Assembly: GCA_934045075.1 (NCBI GenBank)
Contig: OW203729.1
Location: forward strand, 4,537,816-4,601,815
DNA from: Yponomeuta sedellus
Taxonomy: Eukaryota > Arthropoda > Insecta > Lepidoptera > Yponomeutidae
Length of the DNA stretch: 64,000 nucleotides
Direction: 5' to 3'
Shown: positions 48,640 to 57,700 of the stretch, in pieces
How the letters are laid out: every line of letters starts with the position of its first letter
Numbering within the stretch: the first letter of the stretch is position 1
Translations under genes and position numbers: made by a program
The notes under the pieces: generated by a model
Told to the model about the DNA's origin: nothing
The model's input: the letters and a program-made list of their open reading frames with translations, nothing else
Database searches by the model: none

Positions 48640-48905
48640 AAACAATAGGCTCGTTCAGGTATTGAATGGGTGATCATCCCGTGACTACCGCTAGTGGCAT
48701 TTTTTCCGAGAGCTTTCGTGCTTCGCAATGCCCGCTAAGTCATTAATATCGTCTGCCATGCAATGGCAGTCGTTAAGCTATGTCAGAGGCCTTATGAGTG
48801 GCTTGATAACTTCTAACAGTGAGGCCTGCCACTGTTTTACAAAACCTCCACCAACCCGGACTTGGCCCCCGTGGTGGAGTATGGCCTATTGATCAATCGG
48901 CCATA
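48640..48905 (+). repeat. Dispersed repeat family Q, copy 4 (plus, long)
   Basis: It begins in GTGACTACCGCTAGTGGCAT, passes through CAGAGGCCTTATGAGTGGCT and ends CGTGGTGGAGTATGGCCTAT. The 5' part overlaps the extra length seen in the 54942-55320 copy, where the same blocks are inverted. Confidence 0.7.
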
Positions 48906-49030
48906 ATAGGGCCAGAGCGACAGAGGAGCTTAGTGATAGAAAGTTTGAGCACAGTACCCGAATAGAGGGTGCAAGTGTGTCAATCAAGTCTCTGTACAGT
49001 ATTGTGTAATTATGTATAGGTGTCACTCAC

Positions 49031-49385
49031 CTGTACAGCATAGCGCGATGTAGTCCTTAGGCGTCGCAGACCCTTCCGGCAGCCGCCACGACACTGTACA
49101 CCCACCGCCTTCATGGAGCACCCAACTGAGGACTCTACTGTTCACATCCAAACTCCCTTTCTCGAGATCCTCGCTACTTCTACGTTGAACACACTTTATG
49201 GCACTGTCGACACTTGGACTCGCTTTGGCACTTTCTTCGTCGGTTATCTCTACACGTAGAGTTTCACTGGTCACGTTGGTCTCGGAGTCGTGGTCCGTGA
49301 GGAGAGCGTTTTCTGTCGTGCTATATGCGTCATGTTCTACTGACATGACTTACGGAGGGCACTCTTTACTTAGCTCTTCATAGTC
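49031..49385 (-). CDS. First coding exon of an unidentified minus-strand gene
   Basis: On the minus strand an acceptor (TACTTAATTTAG) precedes a 39-base 5' UTR with an in-frame stop, then ATG at 49346-49344. An open frame of 105 codons runs to a consensus donor (TGTACAG|GTGAGT) at 49031. The N-terminal two-thirds is acidic and Ser/Thr-rich, probably disordered (E-N-A-L-L-T-D-H-D-S-E-T-N-V-T). The end reads G-G-C-T-V-S-W-R-L-P-E-G, then P-K-D-Y-I-A-L-C-C-T. This resembles the T-V-S-W plus D-W-I-G-L-Y pattern that opens SKICH-type and HECW N-terminal beta-sandwich domains, but the match is short and not diagnostic. The exon leaves phase 1. The rest of the gene should lie at lower coordinates; 46221-46466 is one phase-compatible candidate. 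Existence of the exon is well supported; the family is a guess. Confidence 0.65.
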
Positions 49386-49864
49386 CTAAATTAAGTACAA
49401 TAAAGCATGGAGAACACTTTAGAAATGGCAGTATACATGTGTGAACATTTTTTGGAACAAGTTAACGAGGCAATTTCACAGAACAAAAAACTACTTATAT
49501 TAAAACAGACAGCACTAGTTTCATTGATTGAGGCTTCACCTTCAGTGACACATGAAGCGATTATGTCCTGAACAATAATATTACACTAAGTAATACAGTA
49601 AAGTTCAGGGATGAAAACACCACTTCCGACTCTAGTAAGTCAGTCAGTGCGAACCCCAACATCCGAACTGCACGTGCAGAATTTCTTAGCGCCAACAGCT
49701 GGATTCACTACGTAAGTCAGCAAAATTTGTTTCTCGATTGAGGGACCCTGTAATTATATTAGTAACTCCATTTTGTGTTGATCAACGATACAAAACTTCT
49801 TACACCAACGGACACTATTTATGGTAGTAAACTTGCGCGTCTGAGACCGGTCTTAGTCTAGCGC

Positions 49865-49990
49865 CGAGCCATCTAAAGTGGCAAAACAGCGAGGGATTGG
49901 AAGAGCAGGGTAGCGACAGACGCTGCGGGGGCGAGGCGTCGGCGACGTCGCGTCGCCAGTCCGGCCGGCGCCGCCGCCGCCGCCCCACCG
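49865..49990. other. CpG-rich patch with (GCC)n
   Basis: GCGTCGGCGACGTCGCGTCG and GGCGCCGCCGCCGCCGCCCC form a short, very CpG-rich island. It lies upstream of the minus-strand exon at 49.4 kb, inside the presumed first intron. It may be an alternative promoter or a GC-rich repeat. Confidence 0.35.
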
Positions 49991-50101
49991 GTAGACTAAG
50001 AGGCCAAGAGCCAAACAGAAGACTCGCTTCATAAAATTGGCAAAATATGTGATTTTATGGTTCAAATTTTTGAACTAAAACTTTCTTAACCACTACACAA
50101 G

Positions 50102-50277
50102 TTGTAGACTTTTAGTCCGAATCTACTTACGGGTGTTGTTATATCGGAAGAGTCCGACAGACGACGCGAGCTCCGTCTCTGCTCACCATGATTAAGCTCT
50201 GCGAATCGGAGCGAAATCTGGTCGGACTCTTCCCATATAACAACACCCGTAAGTAGATCCGGACTAAAAGTGTACAA
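50102..50277. mobile_element. 176-bp MITE with ~50-bp terminal inverted repeats
   Basis: The left arm (TTGTAGACTTTTAGTCCGAA, on to GGAAGAGTCCGAC) and right arm (GTCGGACTCTTCCCATATAA, on to TTTTAGTCC inverted) are complementary over about 50 bp with only a few mismatches. The central part reads GAGCTCCGTCTCTGCTCACC and TTAAGCTCTGCGAATCGGAG. Further copies are at 36075-36196 and 34368-34460. There is no coding capacity. No unambiguous target duplication was found. Confidence 0.8.
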
Positions 50278-50403
50278 TGTGTTGTGCTTACGAAAGTTTT
50301 ACTACACAAGTTAATTCAGATTTATATCAATAACAATAAAATTGCAGTATACTAGGTACAAGAATTACAAGTAACCGCCAATAGTAAAATTTTCTGCTAC
50401 AAT

Positions 50404-50560
50404 AGAAATGAAATGAAAATAGCCTTTATTTGCCAATATTAGTAGAATTTAACAATAATAATATAAAGATGTAACAGATATATTAAGTTAAGAATATTCT
50501 ATCTATCAAATTCATCCAGTGATCCAGCTTTAGTCTCGGTGTGAACACATTTTTTTTGGT
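50404..50560 (-). mobile_element. Possible LINE 3' end (minus strand)
   Basis: GAAATGAAATGAAAATAGCC then TTTATTTGCC resembles the inverted 3' end of CR1/Jockey-type LINEs, which close in short ATTTC-like repeats. No coding part is visible. Confidence 0.4.
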
Positions 50561-52893
50561 ACTAACATAGTGAAGAAATTCATAGTAGGGGTTAATATTT
50601 CTTGAGATGACCTAGGACAAGCCAACAACTACATAGTCGTTATTGATTTCTATTCAGTTTGAATGTTTTCAAGACTATACCTAAATCAGGCTCTTATTAT
50701 CCCAGGCAATCAAGTTGAGGCTGAGACAGGATGAAATAAGGCTTCTGAACTATATACCTATTTTTTTTTTTGTGCTAGCACGCTAATGCGCCTATTCAAT
50801 GCACAGGCTCTAATGAAGCTGATCACTGATACTATTTTTAGCTTATCAGTATGAATATAGCCTTGTTTATTGCGATTTTTCATGTTGGAGTGGAAACCCA
50901 GAACTGGTAACAGAAATATTGGCAAGATAACTACCAAAACAATGACGTGTAGGTGTTTGCCTCAGGCATCAGCAAACCTAGTATGCCTATTTTCCTTGGG
51001 GTCCTGTCGTCTGAAAAGGGATGGCCTGTCACACTGAATCTCGGTAACCCAACATCCAGGGTTAGTTACACAATGGATTGCACAAAAAATTATGTAATAT
51101 AATTAGAAAGGCTATGTCAAAAGTACATAAACACGGCATACAAATCAGACTCAAACTATGACATCACAAGTTGAACAGAACACCTTGTAATGTATGGAGC
51201 TTATATTAATAATTGAGTTATCTCTTAAAAAATATTGTTTTTATGCGGCCACAACATTTTTAGAAAATGTTTAGAAGATAGTGAAAAATCAAAATCTGAT
51301 ATGTTTTTTTTACTAACAGAATGACTTTATTTTTATACGGTTATAGTTTTAAAAAGTCTTTATTTTTTCTGTCTGTGTTCTAAAAGACATGCCACTTTAA
51401 TCTAAGTATGACCCAAGTTTCCTAAACTGAGGTGGCCTACCGCTGTTTGAGACTGTTTTGAAGTATACTTTTTAGCACTAATTTTTTTTAATATCTTCTT
51501 CTTCTTGGGCATTTGTCCCCAAATTTTCTTATTTTCTGGCCAAGTGTAACAGGTATGGACACTGGCTACATCTGACCATTCCCTAATGCTATAAATAAAT
51601 AGTAATAAAGTTACAATAAAATTTGATTGTGACTCACAATTATAGCAGAAAAAAAAACAAAAATGCAGGCTGATTGATATGAGCTTAAGAGCAGTCAACA
51701 ACTCTTCTATTTCATAATGTAATAGTTCATCAATCTCCAAAGAATTACTTTAGGGAACAAGTTTGTATTAAGCTTTTATATAATTACTATTTTGTATGAT
51801 GATTTATAGACTATCGGCTTTATTTAAAAAACACATTTCCTTCAAAATACTCTAAAAATACTGACTAAAATAGTCTGTGATGGAGATTTTACAAGGAAAA
51901 TCGTAGATAGAGTAGAACTAAAATATGTAAACACAGATTAAATAAATACAATCTTACTCTGATTAAAATAATCTGCTGTGAAGATTTTACATAATCTTGT
52001 CAAATATATGTATAAGGATAATATGGCAAGTGTATTGATAAATATTACTATTACTACTACTATTACAGATTAAATTAAATGCTTCTAGGAGTGTTTTAGT
52101 GGAATTGTATAAATAAGACCATACAGATACTAGTGTAATATGCCATTGAGTCTAATTTGCTGTTACAGGTAAGTACTTGACAATGTTTAAGGTGTTTTGG
52201 GGCGCTAAACTAATCTTAACAATTGTGATAGAACTCACAGTCTAGAACCTATGATCAATAAGATTGGAACTTTAATTGATTTCTGCTAAAAACGGCCGTT
52301 TTTGGCATAAAGTGATTAAAGTCCTTGGTTGTTGATTTTAGCTTCTTGACTGGTTCTAAAAATAGTTGTCACAGTTGTTAAGATTTCTCATGTTCACTTT
52401 TAAATAAAAACGTATTATAACACAAGTTGTAATTTTATTCCATTGGCATCGCTAGTTAGCACCCCCAAGCACCTTAAGAGACAAATATTTCTCTGCTACA
52501 TGAAATACCTACCAAATTGACAAATTAATTATATCACTTCCTGGACATTCCAGTCAATCAAAGAAACACAAACCAAACCAGTTTTTGTTGTTAAAAAAAC
52601 AGCCTGTACATCCTGACTGAGAATGATTACATCAAGATTATGAAGCCTTACTTTTAAAATATAAACATAGATTTCATACGCAATTATAATTATAATAATG
52701 AAGAAATAACTCCCGGAAATTTGAGAAAACTATAAAATTTGCACGCAATAAATACAATGCGACATAACATAATTTTTTGTGATTTTATTCACACGATAAA
52801 TACTAATTCTATATTATTTTGTATCTCGTTTAAATTTAACAGTTTGCAATTCACAAGAAAAGAATTTCAATTTTCTTTCCTTTTTTCACTCAC
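50561..52893. other. AT-rich, TE-poor stretch; presumed intron of the minus-strand gene
   Basis: No mobile element stands out. On the minus strand a good acceptor (ACTATTTATTTATAG) at 51589 opens a 61-codon Lys-rich frame to a stop at 51402 (W-G-Q-M-P-K-K-K-K-I-L-K-K). It could be a terminal exon, but I found no upstream exon in matching phase, so it is not called as a gene. A plus-strand CTGTTACAG|GTAAGT near 52168 looks like a donor without an exon. Confidence 0.3.
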
Positions 52894-53651
52894 TTCACCA
52901 CTTTTGTAATTTCCAACTTGATGTGACAGGTAGAAGATATTTGACGGAACGGAACTAATCATTGACATTTTCTTGAATTCTTCGTTCGAAACCTTTGGTT
53001 TTTAATTTTGATTTTGGTTATTTCAAAAGAGGGTCTTATTTTAAAAAATAACTGCTGAGTACAAATAAAATCTAAAGCAACAATATCAATAAAATATGTC
53101 AAGACATATATTATCTGTATCTAAATAAGAAAATAGAATTTAGATAACAGCTTTATTAGATTTTTTTGGTTTGACTAATGAATTTTGAATGATGATTGCG
53201 GACCTTGGTCTGTGGCTACCCCTTTGAGATACAGGCATGAGTTTATGTGTGTATGATATGTTTTTGGTTTTAGAACAGATTTCGAACGGTTCACCAACTT
53301 TGGTTTTAGTACCGAATTTAGTGGGCCGTACAAAATAACGTTGTGCTAACGTTTTATCAATAATTAAATGTCAAACCTTAGTAAACAAAAAATATTTTAA
53401 ATAGTTTTACTGGTTTTACGTTGGTTGCGGATCGGATAGTGTTAAAAGAATACCTAGGTACCATTCTTCTGTCTGTGGATAATAATACGTACCTCAGTAC
53501 TACATACTGTACACTAACTTATTAGTTTTTATTTACCCCAAATAGCCCGCTGTAAACCGCGCGGCGTACGTAGTAAATCTTGCCTCGTCGCCAATAAGTG
53601 GTTTCTACTGTGTAGGTGTTTAGGGGAAAGACGAGCAATAACATCTCCAAA
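52894..53651. promoter_or_regulatory. Probable divergent promoter region
   Basis: This lies between the ATG of the 53652 gene (plus) and a possible untranslated exon on the minus strand ending GTGGTGAA|GTGAGT at 52894. Several TGACA/TGTCA words occur at 52920-52975 (GATGTGACAGG, ATTTGACGG, ATTGACATT). The stretch is free of recognisable repeats. Transcription start sites cannot be placed from sequence alone. Confidence 0.4.
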
Positions 53652-53974
53652 ATGAACTCAATGCATTCCGACACCGAATCAAATGTAAGCGGATTCATCC
53701 GATACAGTGACGAAGACTTAAAGAAATTATACTCTTCAGTAATTAAGGTACTGAGTATTCGCATTTTGTGCATGCTAAACTTGTGTTATGAAAAACCCTA
53801 GGTTATGCTTACCAACAAATCATGTTTCAGAACTTGCAGTCAATCAACCAAGATGTTTTGGAAGTGGAAAGAAATATTACGAACATAGTAAAACATTCTG
53901 GACATTTAGAGAAGCAAGTGACCGCGTTACTGCATTCATTACCACAGCCTATTAATTTAGCATTAGAAGACTGA
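53652..53974 (+). CDS. Small two-exon gene, 79-residue helical protein of unknown function
   Basis: Exon 1 is 53652-53747 (32 codons, ATG in CCAAAATGA) and ends at AATTAAG|GTACTG. Exon 2 is 53831-53974 (47 codons plus TGA) and follows TCATGTTTCAG. The intron is 83 bp, phase 0. Exon 1 encodes an acidic start (M-H-S-D-T-E-S-N-V-S-G-F) and then E-D-L-K-K-L-Y-S-S-V-I-K. Exon 2 continues with hydrophobic residues at heptad-like spacing (D-V-L-E-V-E-R-N-I, H-L-E-K-Q-V-T-A-L-L). The protein looks like one long amphipathic helix, as in small subunits of tethering, BLOC-type or kinetochore complexes, but I do not recognise it. There is no signal peptide or membrane segment. An ATTAAA at about 54145 could be the polyadenylation signal. 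Exon structure is well supported; function is unknown. Confidence 0.75.
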
Positions 53975-54389
53975 CTACAATGCCAATAATATAGGTATCT
54001 AAGAGATCACCATAAATGTTTTGTAAGAAAGAAAAGACATGATTTACAACTTAAAATGGATTATGTTCTCAAAAAGATTCCAAACCACAATGTACATAAT
54101 TTGTGACAAAGAAACTTCTGTGTTAGACTAGTACTGTGTAATAGATTAAACTTTTTATATTTGTATTCTCTATAATTTTGTAGACATCTCAACAAAACAA
54201 GGAAAAACACAATCCAATACAAAAAAGTGTTTCTCGCAAGTTACATTTGTGTATTGAAATGTTTCTGGGTATACATATTAAACTACTGTAAACCGTGATA
54301 ACAATGAAGGCCCCACAATTTTGTAAAATAGGTAATTTTGAGTTATCTACTATAAAGAATACTATATTACTTATTAAAATATTTATTGT

Positions 54390-54421
54390 AACTTTGAGTA
54401 ATAGTTGGATTACTCAAAGTT
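54390..54421. repeat. Perfect 13-bp hairpin downstream of the small gene
   Basis: AACTTTGAGTAAT and its exact reverse complement flank the loop AGTTGG. It lies between the two plus-strand genes, beyond the presumed 3' end of the first. Confidence 0.75.
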
Positions 54422-54504
54422 GTGGATTACAAAAGGTTGTTGTGAAATTAAGTTCACATTAATGCAAAATTCTAATATTCTTATTTTTTTTCAATCATTA
54501 ATCT

Positions 54505-54617
54505 CTGTAACCCTCAGTAGCTGTAACCCTGTAACCCAAAGAACGTTTTACCACGGATGTCAAAAAAATCTTTTTTTGACATCCGTGCGTTTTACCCAAA
54601 CATCCTTGCTGTAACCT
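54505..54617 (+). promoter_or_regulatory. Four CTGTAACC repeats upstream of the 54728 gene
   Basis: CTGTAACC occurs at 54505, 54521, 54529 and 54609, all on the plus strand. They lie 110-220 bp before the ATG, with a GACAGCTGTCAAC palindrome-like word at about 54646. They could be protein-binding sites in the promoter or a degenerate repeat. Confidence 0.3.
54544..54596. repeat. Perfect 17-bp hairpin flanked by 9-bp direct repeats
   Basis: Arms 54552-54568 and 54571-54587 (CACGGATGTCAAAAAAA and complement) are separated by two bases. CGTTTTACC occurs on both sides (54544-54552 and 54588-54596; the left repeat shares its last base with the arm). This has the form of a tiny foldback insertion with target duplication. 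It lies about 130 bp before the start codon of the next gene. Confidence 0.8.
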
Positions 54618-54727
54618 AACCTATCATAACCATAGATTTTTAAGAGACAGCTGTCAACAAAAACATTAAAATCTTAATCCAGGATTGTCATTGATTTTAT
54701 TTTCAATTTAATTAATTAAATCTCAAG

Positions 54728-57700
54728 ATGCACAATAACCAAATTTTAGGGCGCCCACCATCTCCATCAAGGGCAGAAGCTATCCAAATGGCACTGAGGT
54801 CCCAGGTTGTCCCTAAGTACAACCCAGGAGTCCTAATTGGTCAGTTTTCTTTTGTGTGACTATTTTAGTACTCTTACACTTACATCCAGTAAGGGTAACA
54901 AAAATAGTCTGAAGATAGCATACTCAAGGTAATAGTGTGTATCATCATCATCAATACACTATGTCCGTTTGGTGGGTAAAGTTGGGGGCAGCGGAGGTCC
55001 CACCCGGAGGTCTCTTCCATGAGGAAGGTATAGGTCGTATTCCACCACGGGGTTCAGGTCCGGATTGGTGCAGGCTTACAATTCAAGTGGTTGGTGTGAC
55101 TGCCAGAAGGTTTAAAGCCGCCCTAAGGCTTTGACTTGGTTAAACGACTGCCATCTATCGACAGTAGCCGGCACCAAATGATTAACGTGCCTTGCGAAGC
55201 ACGGAACCGCTCGGAAAAATGCCACTAGCGTTAGTCATAGACGTTCACCCATCCATGTACTGAACGCGCCCTATGTTGCTTAACATTCGTGATAGTTTAA
55301 GATCACTCCGGCAGCCCGGACTACGAGCGATTCTGTAGGTGTATACACACTCACAAAAAATGCATTCATCTACGCCTCCATGTTAAATTCTGCTGTGTGG
55401 TGTCGGCCTAGAGAGAGAATAGCACCAACCCAATTCTTCCCGCGGGTGTCGTAAAAGTCGGCTAAGGGACACAAACTGGGGGGTGGGCAGCAGCGCCCCC
55501 TGCAGTACAATTCCACCGAACTGCGATCCCCAACCCGCATGCCCAGAATGGGGATTATGGGCATTACCCCTATGATAGGGGAGTGCTAGTATAGCCTGAC
55601 AGCAGTGGACTAGCATAGCCTGACGACGATACCTCCCGGCTACAACTGGCTTTACAGTACTTTTGCTCCTATGCAGTAAGCATGCAGTTATTTCTTTGCG
55701 AGGAGTCCTGTGGTGGTATACAGATGGATGTATGCTACTGTTAGTGTATTTTCAGGTCCATGGGTAGAAGACAGAATCGAGTGCCCTAAACAAGGCACCT
55801 TTTACTTTCCACCTAAGGAGGACCCTAATGAGAAATTTGAAAAATGTGAAATGAGGACAGTTGATTTCAGACAAAATAAACTGAAAATGTTGCAGGTATT
55901 ATACATTTGTCGACCACTGTTGGCGCTACAGGGAAATATTCTTACACTTTGGTATATCGAATCTAATTAAAACTATAGGTAGAGTCGACATCACATCAAC
56001 CTTTAGGTACACGCGTGCTGTCTATGTAACGAGTAACTTTGGAACGAAGACGTTAAGGTTGACCCATGTGCAGTCGACATCGTACATTTGAAACATGTCG
56101 ACGGTTAAAAGGATATAGGGCATAAGCGACAAAAACCAAATTGTTCAGGAGCGCAATTTAAAGTTAAAAATTTCAGAAATAAAAACATATCTTTTTTATT
56201 TATTGTCATATCGTAAAGATGGAAACAGCTCTAAGCTCGAAGAAAATACGAGCATTAATTGTCATTTTATTTTATTTGATTCGACGATGCCCTAAGTAGT
56301 TAAATGTCGCTTAACTCAATCGAACATATTTTTTATATAAGGTAATTCGGCATAAGTCATATCTTCATTTAAAAAAACGAAGAGTATAGAAGACTAAGCT
56401 ACATTTGATTTCCGTATACCAAGAGGTAATAGGGCATGAGTCACATGGCTGTTGAATAACTAAAATAGGTAAAGAGGGATATATGACGTTTCACACCATT
56501 GTGACAAAAGGTAATGGAGCACAAGAAACAGTGCTTAGTCAAAACATGGTGAGGATATCAGACTTTAGTGACACCAAAAGTGGTTTGAAAAAAAGGTAAC
56601 ATGGTACTTCCACACGTCAAGATTTGTAGGCCAAGAGGAAAACAAGAACATCCAACGTGTGAAATTATCTGGGCAATCGGTAACGCGGATTAAACGTCAC
56701 GTCCTAAAAATAATAGATTCACAACCAACGTGTTTTTCCTTTGAAATTAGACATAAAGTAACTGCATACGTTAGATGATGTTATTGTTATCATCATCGTT
56801 CTTATGTACCAGATTAGTAACCTACATTAGATACTATTTGGAGATAGTGATGATACACCATTCCGCAGGAATTGCCCTCAGAAACCCTGCACGTGCCTCC
56901 CGGGTAGTGCTAAACGAGTATTAACGGTGGCAGTTATGATAACCCGACAACTGGCTTGCCAGAAGGCCCCACAGGCCTAGAGGACTAAATAACCTCTGTA
57001 AACGATGGAGCGAAAAGGATGGGGATACTACCGCTACTAATACTCCCAAGAATACTATGAGCAGTATGAACAATAGTAAGGATTTGTCGGACCATCCGGT
57101 TGACGCCCGGCGCCAGGATGATTCCGGGTCACCTGGTGTGAAATATGCTACCGGCCGCAAGAAGGTGACACAGCAAGCCCCTTGCGGAAATTGGGTTACT
57201 GCTGATCAAACTCTACTCCGTAACAAAAAGAGACAAATCCCGGACATTCACCACGCTCTCACCATAGCCACTTGGAACATTCGTGGTCTCTCCAAACCAG
57301 GAGCAGCCGAAGTCGTGGAGAAGGAAATGGACAGGTATAACGTGGATATTCTTGCTGTAAGTGAAACCCATATGAAAGACTCGGGACACTACACTACTCC
57401 ATCTGGAAAATTGTTCATAGTGTCTGGATACGTCGACGTACGACCTAGTCGCCAAAACACACAAGGTAATTATTTTATTTTTTATTATTTTACATACTGG
57501 CACATACATTGCTTCTGGCCCCACACTAGGATACCCTGTGTCGTGGGAACCAGAAACAACGACATCACAAACATGTAAACATCCAAGACCTGGACTTTTT
57601 TTTTGTTTCCAGCCGGGATTCGAACCCGGGACCTCTTGCATGGTAGGCAGACGCGCTACCGCTACGCCACAGAGGTCGTCAATAATAATGGGATACGATT

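Noticed and set aside
49031..49346. Naming this exon HECW or a SKICH-domain protein
   Set aside because: Only about 20 residues at the end resemble those domain starts, and the following exon is unknown. The name is not supported.
54728..55895. Naming the gene CFAP107
   Set aside because: Similarity is limited to about 15 residues; the next exon and the candidate third exon do not follow that family.
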